64,000 nt of DNA from Muscardinus avellanarius (GCA_963383645.1 OY726559.1:122932721-122996720), one strand, 5' to 3'; numbered from the stretch's first letter, positions 25,284 through 37,431 are shown. The notes: generated from the letters alone by a model not told the origin. Numbers and translations are program-made.

Positions 25284-25759
25284 AAACAAACATACCACTA
25301 TTTCTCAGTGAAAAGATGGCCTCCTAATTTCATAGATCATTTCAAAGAGTGATGAGTGGTAACTTTATATGCTCAAGTCCCAGGAACCACCAGACTATAA
25401 AAAGAAACATGACATTCAGTGTCACGCTCACTCTCAGAGCCTGTCTTAATTTTCCTTGTCTCTGTCTAGTATATTTTATCTGTTTCTCCTTAGTTTTTAC
25501 CCATTCTTTCTCTAGCTTTATCCTTTAACTTGTCTCTGATTTCTCTCCTCTTCTGTTTCTTCCTATTCTCTTACTACTTCTATATTTCATTTCATTTTAT
25601 ATCTCTACCTTATCTTTCTCCCTAATATTGGAATTCTTCTACTTAAGTTAAATTTCAAAAAAAAGGTTTGAAAGGCTTCAAGATTATGTAAAATCCCTTA
25701 GATTTTACAGGCCAGGGCTTATCATCTCTGTCTTAAGCTTGCTTATTTTATACAGCATC

Positions 25760-25905
25760 TGCCCAGCTTGACACACACCTGTAATCACAACTCAGGAGGC
25801 AGAGGCAGGAGGAGTACAAGTTTGAGTCGAGGCTGAGGCAGGAGAATTGTTTAAGTCCAGCAATTCAAGACCAGGCTGGGCCATACGGCAAGACTGTCCC
25901 CCAAA
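25760..25905 (+). repeat. 7SL-derived monomer (B1/Alu-like)
   Basis: CACACACCTGTAATCACAAC, GGCAGGAGAATTGTTTAAG, GACCAGGCTGGGCCATACGG; a partly duplicated 7SL monomer without ID half. Confidence 0.65.
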
Positions 25906-26436
25906 AAATTTTTTTTCCCACCAATATAAGGCCAAGTGGCTTTGAACCTCTTAGACTTCCATCCTTGAGAGCATCACTCTATTACCAAAAGTACTATGCA
26001 TATTGTTTATAATGAGGAAGTGAAAATTATAATTCTTAAGTTATTTCCATTATAAATCATTTAAGTGGAAAGTTTCGGGGGTTTTACTGTATATATTATA
26101 TTGAGAACATGGGTATATATATTATTTGTATAATAGAATAAAATTCTCTTAATAAGTTCATCAGAGACATATTTATTGAGGACCTACTTTGGATTAGAAA
26201 CTAGAGCTAGTATGAAAATGAGTGCAAGATAACCCCTGACTCGAGACTCAGGTTAGTGGCGTGCGGGGGCTGGGTGTACAGGAGGTGAGCGAGCAGTGGT
26301 GAGCGGCCCGGCCCGATTGCCAACGCTACTACGCATGGCTTGTGGCTGGTAATCACGTGACCTCCTTCAAAGTCCTGTACACGTCCAGCAAAACTGTGCC
26401 AGTCATAGTGGTCTTCTCCAAGGTGATACTTGCTCT

Positions 26437-26878
26437 GATTTCAGTTAGCCACAGTTAACTGTGGTCCAAAGTTACTAAATGAAAATGTTTCAGAAATAAG
26501 CAATTTGTAAGTTTTAAATTGTGTACCCTTCTGAGAAGTGTAATGAAATCTGACCTTCCCTACCCAGGAGTGCACCATCCTGGCCCAGGTACCCACACTG
26601 TATCTGCTGCTGGCTCGTTTGCCACACAGCCGCCATATCGGTGGTCAGATCCACTGTCTCAGTGCTCACCTTCAAGCAATCATTTTACTTAAGAATGGCC
26701 CCAAGCACAGTTTTTTTTTTTTACAGTATGTTATCATTATTGTTCTATTTTATTATGTTTTTCATCTCTTACTATGCCTAATTTATAAATTAAATTTGAT
26801 CACAAGTATGTATATTTAGGGGGAAACAGTACATGACAGGATTTGGTATTATCCGGTTACAAGCATCCACTGAGAAAG
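26437..26878 (+). mobile_element. Tigger-family (TcMar) transposon relic
   Basis: ACAGTTAACTGTGGTCCAAAG, GTTTTAAATTGTGTACCCTTC, AGAATGGCCCCAAGCAC (the start of a Tigger transposase reading frame) then a jump to the 3' end CTATGCCTAATTTATAAATTAAA ... AAGCATCCACTGAG. Internally deleted and non-coding. Confidence 0.75.
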
Positions 26879-27656
26879 CAAGACAGCTGATGCTTTATAA
26901 GGGAGAAGCTCATTTATAAGTTATTTAGCAAACTATACTCATTTAGTGCAAACCTGGGTACATGAAGAGCGCTGACTTGTTTTATTTTGGGAGGGTGGCG
27001 TATTTTTAACACATACGTACTAACTCGTGCTGATCTCCCTCCCTGCCACAGTTCCGGAGTTATCAGTAGGCTGGATAGAAGGTGACCTCTCCTCAGAAGG
27101 ACTTGGACAACTCAGATTATCTGAAGACACAGACCTGACAGGAGAGAGAAGAAAAAGCAAAACACTTGAGGCAAGAAGCTCAAATGTAATCCTGTGATCA
27201 AAGCAACCGGTTGGCACTTCTCTCAGAAGTGAAGATAGGGAGCTCGTCAGATAGAGCGTCAGCCCAGGAGAGGTTTGCAGCGTACCATGTTGTCGCTTCT
27301 GCACAATCAGAGACTGTCTCGATCTCTCCACTCACCGTGGAAGTCGCCTTGTGCCTAAACTGAATTGACAAATGCATTGTAACTACAAATTTTATTTATT
27401 GTTATGGAACTGTAAGGTCTACATATAAAGGGAAAAAGTTAATGTGGAAAGCTGATCTCCACTCAGCTGATGCCAGCACTCGTTAAAGCTGTTCACATGC
27501 AAAGAACAAAGCAGTGACCACTTTTGGCCCTCAGCGTCCCGGCATTCCTGTGAGTGTCTTAACACGGAAGGGAGAAGTCTGCCGTTGCCCTCTCCTAGCC
27601 TTTTGCCATATGAATAGTGTTTTCCACAAAGTAGGAAGATATTACCTGTTATAGCA

Positions 27657-27677
27657 TCTCTCTCTCTCTCTCTCTCA
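27657..27677. repeat. (TC)n tract in the TCF12 3' UTR
   Basis: About ten CT/TC dinucleotides within the presumed 3' UTR. Confidence 0.9.
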
Positions 27678-27863
27678 TTTTTTCATTCATTTTTGTTTTC
27701 TCTTTGTGGATGTTATATTTGATCTCTGAATCTGAATAGTGTATGGTCCCAGTCCAGGATGGGGTTTGCACATGGACCTTACAGTGGTAAGCAGAGACCA
27801 TCTGTGGCCAGAGCCTAGCTAAGATTTCCAAAGGGAAAATTCTGCCCCCTAGGTTTTTCCCCA

Positions 27864-27869
27864 AATAAA
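27864..27869 (+). terminator. Candidate poly(A) signal 1
   Basis: AATAAA followed within 30 nt by TGTTGCTTTATTTC, a plausible GU/U-rich downstream element; would give a short UTR. Confidence 0.4.
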
Positions 27870-28466
27870 TGTTGCTTTATTTCTAATAATAACCAAGACT
27901 TTTCAGGCTTCTAGGTTTCATAGTAAAGCGTGTAATAGCAAGAAGTGTAAATTACAAAGAAAAATCTACTTTTTAGAAATTGCTTTGTTTCCCAAGCAGT
28001 AAGTACTACATAATATAGTACTTGTAAAGTGTTAGCTGTAAGTAAGCACAAAATGCATTTAAAATACAAAGGATGATTTTTCAGGTCATGATTGTGGTGA
28101 ACATAATGAACCCAGTAGTCAGCCAGGCAGGTAGCGTGGTGAATGAGCACACCACCCTGAGGCTAAAATACAAGAGCGTGGTCACTCGTGTTTCCTTATC
28201 CTGGCTTTTATTTCTCTGTCATTTGGATGGCTGGTCAGTAGGGAAGAATTCAGTGGGTGACCGTATCAACTCCAGACCATCTGCCCCATCCCAAGAAGAT
28301 GAGCCAGACTAGCATCAAACCAGTACCTGTCAGTCCATCTTAATACTGTGCATTATGGCACTCTCTGATTCCAATCCTTAGGAGTTGTTTTTTAAGACAT
28401 TGTAATCACTTTAAACTTCCATGAAATCTGTCTTCCACCACAGCAACCCTGGGAGAGAAACATGCT

Positions 28467-28472
28467 AATAAA
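28467..28472 (+). terminator. Candidate poly(A) signal 2
   Basis: AATAAA followed by CAAGGTTGTCTTGAC. Confidence 0.3.
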
Positions 28473-29346
28473 CAAGGTTGTCTTGACTTAGTAATTCCCT
28501 CTAGCCAATATCAACAGTGGCAATCAATGCACAGAAGAAAGAACCCAAATCATTATGTAGCTTAAAGGTTTCTGCTAATTTGAAAGAACAAAAACAATTA
28601 AGACAGAAATGCGGATCCTCTAATGAGGATGATTCCTAACAAATCAGTTGTTTGTGAACTTGGTGGACTTTTCGGTTACCTTATTTTGCATATATTCTCC
28701 TATTACATCAGACTATCTGTGGCCTTGGTCTTCATTTCAGTGTTAATCAGCTAAACAGAAGTTGTTACTTTTGATGTGTGAGTGAACATATACCACTGCC
28801 TGGCCTTTTTTCTTCAGAGCTTGTTGTCTTTTTCGCTATGTTAGACTTTGCAGTATGCCCAGAAGCTTTCCTTCATAAAATAGAAAGAAAAAAACATTTG
28901 GCTTATTTTTCACTGTAGCTAGTCTTTTATACAATAATCTTGTAAGAAAATTTCTTGAATTCTAAATATTACTCTTTCTAGATTTTTGAAATCGAAAGTT
29001 TTCAGTAAAAAGTTTCTTACTTTATTTTATTATATTAGGTAGTAAAAATGTAGGGTTATTTACCATAACCTGTTCATTAATATCAGAAATTTACAATAGC
29101 ATTTTAAGACCATAGTAGGATCCTAGCATACTGTGTAGTACCTATGGAGTATTGTAAGAGCTAATTGTTCGAGATGAATTGCTTCTCATCTTGTTCTCCA
29201 GTTTCCATTGTTGGTTTATTGCAGATTTGTATCCTGTGTCAATTTCAAGGTATTACTGATAAACCTTTTCAACCAGCAGCAAGAAGTTCAAACTTTTTTC
29301 TGTCACTATAACAGAAAATACAATATGTATATAACATTTATGTAGC

Positions 29347-29352
29347 AATAAA
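29347..29352 (+). terminator. Candidate poly(A) signal 3 (preferred)
   Basis: AATAAATGTGCCATCTTTTTT: signal followed by GU-rich then U-rich sequence, the typical layout. Confidence 0.5.
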
Positions 29353-29627
29353 TGTGCCATCTTTTTTAACATAGTAAACTAGTGCGTTTTTTACATTCCT
29401 TTGCAGTACACAGTAATGTATTTTTTTCTTTTCTCCATCTTATTTCTCCCAGAAAAGCCTAAGTTGTTTTCCTGTCTGCTTCATCTGCATTATCTGGGGA
29501 AATCCAGAAAGTGCATCAACAGGCTGGTAGCACTGCAGTGGTATCTGGCCTGTGGATTCTCCAGGTTGTGCTCTCTCTTCTTGCCCTCTCTGTTTATAGT
29601 GACCTTTTAGCCATTACCTGGAACTTG

Positions 29628-29633
29628 AATAAA
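29628..29633 (+). terminator. Candidate poly(A) signal 4
   Basis: AATAAACAACAATTAG; its downstream region is less U/GU-rich than that of signal 3. Confidence 0.3.
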
Positions 29634-30111
29634 CAACAATTAGTTAAAATCTGCTCTTGCAAATTTATGGAGAAAAATGAAGATGTAACATCCGTTAAAG
29701 AAAATACTTTCTCATTTCCCATGTCCCTTTTCTTATATTTTATAAAAACTGCCATGAGGAAGGCATTATTTACTCTTCAGATTAAAAACTCAACTTTCAT
29801 CCCAGCTTTCACCAACACTTTAAAAGTAAAAAGCAGCTTATTATCCGTGAGGACTTTGTGTCAAGCAAGAGCCAGAGACACTGAGTGGCCCTGGGGAGAC
29901 CTCACATGAGACCCATGCTTGTTATCAGTCCCCTTGGGATCCTGGCAAGGTGTTCTTGGTGAATTTTGAAATGCACTGTTTGCATCGGGGCCCCAGGAGA
30001 TTGTTTTACTTCTTGTGAGATTTGGTGAAAACAAACATTTGGTTTGGTATTATATAAAATGACAAACCGAGAAACTCCCTCCAAGAAGAAAATAATTTTA
30101 GAGCTGAAATG

Positions 30112-30215
30112 AAATCTAGACATCACCTATTACAACCACTTCATATATTTCTAAAAATAGGCTCAGAAAGGTTATATGTCTCCAAGAGCACATAATTAGA
30201 ATAGATCAAGACACT
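30112..30215 (-). repeat. MIR
   Basis: AAATAGGCTCAGAAAGGTTATATG, then CCAAGAGCACATAATTAG, corresponding to reversed MIR core (GGCTCAGAGAGGTTAAG...). Confidence 0.65.
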
Positions 30216-30400
30216 TAAAATGTTTTGCACAAAACTTCCCAGCTTTATTTTCTCTCCTTTTATAGACTTCTAGGCAAATTTTACTCATTGCCTTCACTTT
30301 TCTTCTTCTATTTTTTCTCTTCATGTTTCTCTCTTCTGTTCATATATTATTTTCTTCCTTGGAAATTCAAATTTTATATAGGCATCCAATGAGGGTAAGG

Positions 30401-30401
<1 letters not shown>

Positions 30402-30447
<46 letters not shown>
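30402..30447 (+). repeat. (GT)n microsatellite
   Basis: About 23 GT units. One of only two long (GT)n tracts here with no SINE tail attached; it precedes a MIR. Confidence 0.97.
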
Positions 30448-30451
<4 letters not shown>

Positions 30452-30459
30452 AGAAGTTA

Positions 30460-30605
30460 AAGAGTGTTAGCTCTGGTACCAAGCAGTCCTTGACTCAACT
30501 TCATTTCCTTATCCAAAAGATGGAGGTAAATAGAATAATTGTGTTCAATGAAAGAATGTATGAAAAGTTCATAATTTCTGCCACATAAGTATTCAATAAA
30601 TGATT
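30460..30605 (+). repeat. MIR
   Basis: TTAGCTCTGGTACCAAGCAG ... TTTCCTTATCCAAAAGATGG ... AAGTATTCAATAAATG follows the full MIR order. Confidence 0.7.
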
Positions 30606-30790
30606 TTTTGTGTGTGTGTGGTACTGGGGATGGAACCCTTCTACCTCCAGGCTACACTCCTAGACCTATTTTATATTTTATTTGGAAACAGGGTCTCTTA
30701 AGCCAGCAAGGCTGGCTTTGAACCTGTGCGATCCTCTTGTCTCCACCTCCCAAGCGCAGGGATTACAAGTGTGTGCCACCACGCCCAGCA
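30606..30790 (-). repeat. B1-dID SINE, type B
   Basis: TACTGGGGATGGAACCC is truncated directly into CTTCTACCTCCAGGC; 7SL half AGCAAGGCTGGCTTTGAACC. CAATAAATGAT flanks both sides and so lies in the MIR end. Confidence 0.88.
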
Positions 30791-30792
30791 AT

Positions 30793-31984
30793 AAATGATA
30801 TTTTTAAATACATAATATTACAACCAGCTCCAGGATGATTCCTCTTCAGCCACCATCTCAGGTTGAGTGCTAAAATCCAGGAGACATCAACCCATCTTTC
30901 TAGGAGTCTCACCTTGGCAGCAGTCTGATGGAACATTGTGCCTCTTTGCGGTGACCTCCCCAGCTACATTTTCAGAGGAGGTCAGCAGCTTTTGTCAGTC
31001 TGAGTCCTACAGAAAGAGATGCCAAGATGGATTTAGAAATCCAGAGGATTTCCTGGAAGAAGTTTGTGGAAACTGAAAGGGAAAGGACTCAGGAGTAGGT
31101 AGGCGCAGCCTCCAGGCTGTGGTGGAGGTCTAACGTTGGCAGCAGGAAGAGGAGGGCTGGGGAGGGGGGTCCCAGGCTGCCCACTTAGAAGTGTTGGGCA
31201 GGAATGGCCAGGTGCCCGTGTCCTGCTGTGGTCGGGGTTTAGCTGGGAGTTAGGGGAGACCGAGGCCTCTGAACACTGCAGCACAGCGCTACAGCTGGAG
31301 ACTCACAGGGAAGTGAGTTCACCCCAAGGATATCCTTGAAGGAGCCTCAGGAGTGCTCCGCTGAACCTTCCCGCAGCACCCTCCTGCTCCTTCCTCCAAA
31401 ACCCACGCATCCTCTGAAGACCCTAGGTTGAAGAGGACCTTGACAGGCTCCAAAAATTATAGTTCTTTTCTCTGGCTGTTCCACATTCAAGTAAACCTGT
31501 ACATGTTACCTGGAAGTATGAAACCCACTCCTGCTGCATGGGATGTGCGCAGGCTAATAATCTGGCTCATGCCCCTCAGGCCATTGTGTTTATTAATATT
31601 CTGGTATCCTTCGCAGCACATGGTGATAACTCCCTGCCTGCTGGCTCAGGGGACTATGCACAACATCTTTGTGTACTTCTGGACTAGGAGACCTACATAA
31701 TTTCCATTTTTTTTTTTATTATATAAAATTAATTTTATTTTAAATACAATAGTAAATGATTCTGGTTGAAAAGAAAGGTATATAGTATTTGTACACTTTG
31801 TGTTCCAGTTCACATTTTTACAAATCAAAAATCCACATAACAGGTAGATATTTTGTTTCTGTTGCATTTACCATCTCATTTCATTCATAGAGTAATCCTT
31901 TTGGAGTAGACTGACAGCTGGCAGTCATGTTATTCAACTCTTTATAATGCCCCAAGAGACTATACTATCCTAGATAAGAATATG
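30793..31984. other. Unique intergenic stretch
   Basis: No transposon or gene recognised. 31,080-31,420 is locally GC-rich with several overlapping short ORFs lacking known motifs. Confidence 0.45.
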
Positions 31985-32105
31985 TAGGAAAATTAAGGAT
32001 CAGACAGGAGAGTTGTCAAATATCTCAGTGCTGTTAAATTGCTGGGTAAAGATCTGAACCTAGGACTTGTTGACTCCACAACTTGACTCTGGACTACTCT
32101 GCTTA
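31985..32105 (-). repeat. MIR
   Basis: ATCTGAACCTAGGACTTGTTG and CACAACTTGACTCTGG resemble the reversed 5' half of MIR. Confidence 0.55.
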
Positions 32106-32481
32106 TTTAGAGGACAGAGAAAAAGAGATACCTTGATTTGTACATCAATAGGTCAGTGACATTTGTCTAATAAAATAGACACACTCACATAATTAATGCC
32201 CTCACAGTAGTAACTCAATGTATAGAAAGATTGTTAAAAATCAACAGTGCTTTTTGCTTAGAAACTGTACTGTACTGTAGTAGAGAACCACTTTGATCCC
32301 TCTTTTCAGAGTATTCTATCAGGATTCTTCTCCTGGAAGAATATTTTTGAACCAGTATTTGTTTGGAATCAACTATATCTAAGTGGGTGAATTTTTAGAG
32401 ATTAAAAAAGTGTAGAAATGAAACAAGATACCAGACCTACTCTGCTGAACTGACAATCTACTTAGAGAAGGAAGAGTATTT

Positions 32482-32790
32482 GTGAAAGTGACAGTGACAG
32501 TGACAACAGATGAATGGATAGCAAAACTATGGGAAATACACACAATGGAATTCTATTCAGCCATAAAGAAGAACAAAATTATATCATTTGAAAGAAGATG
32601 GAAAGCCCTGGAGAACATTATGTTAAGTGAGATCAGCCAAGCACAGAAGAAGAAGATACATATGTTTCCTCTAATATGCCCAAACTAGGAAACACAAAGA
32701 ATACCAGAGGGACTCCAGATATTGAAGGGGAAATACTAGCTAAGTTTGGATGGTAAGATAGGAGAGGAGGAAGGCCGGTCTCGATTAATA
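32482..32790 (+). mobile_element. L1 fragment: ORF2 C-terminus and 3' end
   Basis: The + strand frame 32482-32688 reads HTMEFYSAIKKNKIISF and later ENIMLSEISQAQKKK, matching the end of the L1 ORF2 protein. It is a short 5'-truncated remnant, not a working gene. Confidence 0.75.
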
Positions 32791-33084
32791 AGGGTCTACA
32801 CTTGAACATGTGTAAAATTATGAATAAGACATGGTTAACCTGGACAACCATTGGTGTGTGTGGGGGGGGAAATGTGGGCGTGGGGGAATGCACCAAACAT
32901 AATTTCCATTTTGAGTGTTTCCCTAATAATGCCCTGAGCCCCAGGGGCTCTTACCTCCGCCTTATACTGGAGCATATTCATAGGAATAGAATATCTTTCC
33001 TGTGTGTTCTTTATTCCTTCCCTCTAATCAATGACTGCCTAAGATAGTATGGAAGGTTTTGGGGATTTTTTTCCTACTACCATA

Positions 33085-33860
33085 AGATTCAGCAATTCTA
33101 TGCCTAGGTATATTATCTAAAGAAAATGGAAAGTAAGGGGAGCCTACACTTCCATGTTTATTGTGACATTATTTGCAGTAGCCAAGATATGAAATCAACT
33201 TAAGTATCTGTCAAAAGATGAATGGATAAAAATATTGTGGTGTATATGTATAGACAATGGAATACAATTTGACCTTAAAAAGTATATCCTGAAGCGGAGC
33301 ATGGTGGCACACACTTGTAATCCCAGCATTTGGGAGGCTGAGACCAGAGGATCACTGTTTGCGGCCAGCCTCAGCTACTTAGTGAGGTCCTCTACAACTC
33401 AGTGAGGCCCTGTTTCAAAATAAAGAATAAAAGAAATAGGGCCGGGGGTATAGTTCAGAAGTAGAATGCCCTTGTGTCCAATCCCCAGTACCATAAAAAA
33501 ATACATCCTGTTATTTGTGACAACATGGATAAACTAGAGGATATTATATTAAGTGAAATAAGCCAGGCATAGAAAGACAAAGACTACATGATCTTGAACA
33601 TGTACAGTATAACAAAATTTAGCTTATAGCTGGTTTTTTGGGGGGGTAAGAGAGATGTTGGTCAAATGGTACAAAATTTTAGTTGGAATAAGTTCAAAAG
33701 ATCTAGTACATACAACACAGTGGCTATAGTTAATAATGGTATGTTTTTGAAAATCACTAAGAAAATATACTTTAAGTATTACCACAGAATATGTATATGA
33801 GGTAATACATGTGCTAATTGGCTCAATTGAGCCATTCTACAATGTCTCCATATTTCAAAA
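33085..33860 (+). mobile_element. L1M 3' UTR fragment split by a SINE
   Basis: GCAATTCTATGCCTAGGTAT, AGATGAATGGATAAAAATATTG, AACATGGATAAACTAGAGG, GTGACTATAG-like GTGGCTATAGTTAATAATGG and CCATATTTCAAAACATG follow the order of old L1M (MA/MB type) 3' ends. Confidence 0.75.
33291..33502 (+). repeat. B1-dID SINE, type A, inside the L1M fragment
   Basis: GCATGGTGGCACACACTTGT ... CAATCCCCAGTACC. Flanks AAGTATATCCTG / AAATACATCCTG are a diverged target-site duplication, so the SINE is younger than the L1M piece. Confidence 0.88.
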
Positions 33861-33865
33861 CATGT

Positions 33866-34055
33866 GAGTCAGGCATAGTGATGCACATCTATAATCCCAG
33901 TACTTGAGAGACTAAGACAGGAAAATCACAGATTCAAGGCCAGCCTCAGCAACTTGGACCCTGTTTAAAAAAAAAAAAAAAAAAAAAACAGTCTGGGTGT
34001 GTACCTCAGAGGTAGAATGCCCCTAGGTTCAATCCCCAGTACCAATTCTTTAAAA
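33866..34055 (+). repeat. Old B1-dID SINE
   Basis: GTCAGGCATAGTGATGCACA, interior poly(A) at 33969-33988, then ID half GTTCAATCCCCAGTACC. Confidence 0.82.
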
Positions 34056-34094
34056 AGTTATATGCAATAAGTATATAGAATTTATATTTTTCAG

Positions 34095-34305
34095 CCAGGC
34101 GTGGTGGTGCATGCTTGTAATTCCAGCGCTTGGGAGGCTGAGACAGGAGGATTGCACAGGTTCGAAGCCAGCCTCAGCTACTTAGTGAGGCTCTCAGCAA
34201 CTTAGTGAGACCCTGTTTCCAAATAAAGTATAAAAATAGGTCTGGGAGTATGGCCCGGAGGTAGAAAAGCCCCTGAGTTCTACCCCCAATACCACACACA
34301 AGAAA
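34095..34305 (+). repeat. B1-dID SINE, intermediate type, 17-bp target-site duplication
   Basis: CCAGGCGTGGTGGTGCATGC, AGGTTCGAAGCCAGCC and ID end CTGAGTTCTACCCCC. AGAATTTATATTTTTCA is repeated on both sides exactly, so the insertion is recent. Confidence 0.92.
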
Positions 34306-34424
34306 AAGAATTTATATTTTTCAATTAAAATGTTTATATGTTTATGATGTAGGATAGGGCTTTCCAAAAGCTTTCTAACCATTCTGGGTTCCTTCAGTCC
34401 TTGTAGTTATCACTGTTTGTTATT

Positions 34425-34625
34425 CTTTGGGGGGTGGGGTGTTACAGGTGGTGGAACCCAAGGGTCTTCTACCTCCAGGTTCTCCCCCCCCCCCCGGCAC
34501 AGACTCTCACTAGGTTGGTGAGATCCTTGTGCTGAGTTGTTGAGGCTCTCCTTGAACCTGGGATCATCCAGTCTCCGCTTCCCGCGTACTGGGATTACAG
34601 GTATATGCCACCACACCCTGCTATT
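34425..34625 (-). repeat. Old B1-dID SINE with poly(C) run
   Basis: GGTGGAACCCAAGGGTCTTC, a C-run at 34484-34494, and ATATGCCACCACACCCTGC. Confidence 0.75.
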
Positions 34626-36147
34626 CCTTGGCTTTTTGATAGTCTCCTTGGGAAAACCATGTCTTCCCTCTGACGGCAAGGGTCACCTTTATATCTCTGA
34701 ACATCTAAGTTCTCCAAGTGACAGATGGACCATCCTTCTGCTTTTAGGGTGAGGTCCTTCCTGCCCTTGTCAGGGTTTTTGCTGTCCCTTCCCTGGACGT
34801 TCTTGGGCATCTGGCCCTCTCTGAGCCACGTGGAAGTCCAGAGTTGGTAGCAGGCCTGTGTCAGGGCCTCTGGTCAGCAGGAGGGATCACCTAGTCCTGA
34901 AATATGAACCGGCCATTTGCCAGGATTGTCTTTCTCCGCCGCCTGTGTATCCCAGTGACCACCCGCACAGCTCGAGGGCTGTTCCTAAGCTCCTACGAGC
35001 ACCCCTATATTGAAGCTCCCGGCCCAGGCTTCTAGTGCGGTGCTCGGGAGGTGACGCAGCAGGCCACCAGTGGTCACCTCCGTCTGCACACCCCCCACGC
35101 CCACCCCACCATGGTCCCTGCCACCGCCTGGGTCTCAAAGCCTATGCAGAGGGAAGCGGGTGTGTCTTCCAGATTCAACACTATTACTGATCAATGCCGG
35201 TAGTGCAGAGAGCTTGAACTCACCCGAACTGACAGGCTAATTAGCTTGTTCCCCAACCATAATTCCTTGGAATTTGTCCGCTCTAGGACAAATCCCACCC
35301 AGCCAGTACTATGTACTCAGCTTGAGTTGGTGCAAGATGTTCATCTCAGCACGCAGGCCTGAGATGGCTCCCAACGCCAGTGGCCAAGAGCTATGGACCA
35401 GGTGCGAGGCATGAGAGGGGACATCAGTGGCCGTGGAGAAGGCATGAGCTGACCTCCACCTGAGGACACGTGGCAGGCTGTGGTGGCCCCAGCAGGGCCT
35501 GCAGACACGTGATTTCTGAAGAAGCCCTAGGCACCAAGCCAGGGTGGGCGGTCTTGGGTGTGGAGCGGGAGGGGTCCCCACCCCAGCAGTCAGCAGACGA
35601 CCTACTCCAGACTCTGGGCAATGGTGCTCCACAGCCTGCCCGGGGGACGGCAGCGCCCTGTGTCCCTGGGTGCCCAGGCTCCCCCGGGGGCTCTCCACAG
35701 TGCTGTCCAGGGAGCATCTTCCCGGGGAAGGGTGATGCTGCCACCCACATGGGGAAAGTGGGTTTTGCAACAACCTGGATGATAGTAAGTGCATGGGGGA
35801 CCTGGGAAGACCAAATGTTTGGAAAAGAAGCTGTCTAAATAGTTAGGAGACTCCTTTGTAATGATGTGAAGGAGAAGGTGTGGGCAGTGTCAGCAGAGGC
35901 AGCGAGATCCGCTCAGGAGGACAGGGAGGACACCTTCAGGGGGAAGGGCCATCCCCAGAGTGTGCGCTGGGAGTTTCTGGCTCTTGTCAAAAGAAGGTAG
36001 AGATAGGTTTGAAAGGGCACCACCTACCCCATCACTAGACGTGTTATGGCGGCCTGGTCCCTCCTGGGTCCTTGACATGATCCTTATTGTCTGATCCACA
36101 AGTAGTGCTGGGAAGTCCCCTATCACAGGTTTCTGAAGATACTGTAT
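34626..36147. other. GC-rich unique stretch
   Basis: Start of the GC-richer half. Several long overlapping ORFs on both strands (up to 161 codons) share the same DNA in different frames and show no known domain; I read them as chance openings. Confidence 0.5.
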
Positions 36148-36356
36148 CTCAGCCAGGCATGGTGGCACACACTTTACTCCCAGTACGTGGGAGGCTGAGA
36201 CAGGAGGATCACAGATTCATAGCCAGCCTCACCTACTTAGTGAGGCCTCCACAACAGAGTGAGACCCTGTTTCAAAATAAAGAATAAAAAATAGGGCTGG
36301 AGCATAGCTCGGAGGTAGAATGTCCCTGGGATTCATCCCAAGGCGCACAAAAAAAA

Positions 36357-36422
<66 letters not shown>

Positions 36423-36432
36423 AGAAAGGAGA
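36148..36432 (+). repeat. B1-dID SINE, type A, with (AG)n(AAAG)n tail
   Basis: CAGGCATGGTGGCACACACT ... ATTCATCCCAAGGCGC; the tail becomes (AG)n then (GAAA)n at about 36366-36432. Confidence 0.88.
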
Positions 36433-37431
36433 GGTCAACTCTCTCTTGTTGAAACTATTAGGTGATTAATTAGCAGTGCACAAGGAAATTAAAATAAGTG
36501 AGTGAATCTTAGTACTCAGACCTACAGACTTCCCAGTAGTTCAGGCAGGAGTCAGCACTGGCTGGGGCCACGCTGGCTTGAGGGGGTATCATGCCAGGGG
36601 ATGGGTTAACACCATTCCTGTGCCACGCAAGAGGCCATCGATGGTCAGCGTGGGCCGTCCCTGGTGGAGGAGAGAGCTCTTCACTCAAGGTTACTGTGTT
36701 AGCCAGCCAAGCACATGCAGAATGTGGACCGGCACTGTGTCCTGGCTGAAGTCATATTTTCCAACCCACACAGGTTGCACGGGGCAGGCCAGGCCGTGTG
36801 CTCAGTTAATAGACCCTGGTCCCCACATCCCCGCCTGCCCACTGCAGGGCCTGGAGCCCTGGGAGCTCGGCTGGCAGTGGTTGCTCCTCTCCTGGGCTTG
36901 CCACCGCCCTTCTCCTGTAGGACACTATCTTCTCTGGCCCCCCTCCTTCCCCTGTATCCTACCTCTTCTCGCCAGATCAAGTGCTCACCGACAATTCTGA
37001 GTGAGCAGAGGTAAGGGGCCTCACATGCTCACCTGGAGCCTCTGGACCCCCGAGCCGCGCCTCCTGCAAGCCCATTCCCCAGAGGGTAGGAGCCTCTCTC
37101 CCTTGTATAGCTAAAAGTCCCTGTGATTGTCCAGGTTTGGCACATATGTGGACCCAGGAAAGGGTATTAGTGTGCAGGGGCAGGGGCGGCTGAGAGCTGG
37201 GCTGGTGTCCGGCCCGGTGTGAGGGTAGGCAGCAGCCACACCTGCAGCTGAGCAGGAAGAGCTCTTGGTGCCAAACTCCCTCCACTGCATGGTGAGGCCC
37301 AGGGAGGGTGAGCCACACACAGCCTGGGCACGTGGAGGCACCAGCAGAAGAAGGTCTAAGCAGATAAGAAGGTGTTCCTGCCACCCATGGCGGCACAGGC
37401 CTCCTACAAAACACTGATTTAAACAGCCACA
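36433..37431. other. GC-rich unique stretch
   Basis: Overlapping ORFs up to 176 codons on the minus strand, extending into the adjacent SINE; no domain recognised. The SINE overlap argues against a real gene. Confidence 0.5.

Larger units (their letters stand above)
24062..27051 (+). other. TCF12: Intron in the TCF12 3' UTR
   Basis: GTAAGT at 24062 to CTCCCTCCCTGCCACAG at 27051. It contains SINEs, a 7SL monomer and a Tigger relic. 24,511-25,087 and 25,910-26,430 are otherwise unremarkable, apart from an L2-like segment near 26,160-26,240. Confidence 0.75.
27052..29370 (+). other. TCF12: TCF12 terminal 3' UTR exon (end uncertain)
   Basis: Begins TTCCGGAGTTATCAG after a strong polypyrimidine acceptor. 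There are no SINEs or other transposons from 27,052 to about 30,100, the longest repeat-free stretch in this half of the window, which fits a constrained 3' UTR. It contains a (TC)n run at 27657-27677. Four AATAAA signals (27864, 28467, 29347, 29628) could end the transcript. I chose 29347 as the main end because of its T-rich downstream region; that is inference, and the true end could be any of them. Confidence 0.6.
29634..30600. other. Downstream flank of TCF12
   Basis: No gene recognised. ORFs here are short and lack known motifs. MIR relics lie at 30112-30215 and 30460-30605, and a (GT)n tract at 30402. Confidence 0.5.

Noticed and set aside
32482..32688. 68-codon ORF with good protein similarity
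   Set aside because: It is the end of L1 ORF2 in a truncated element, not a host gene.
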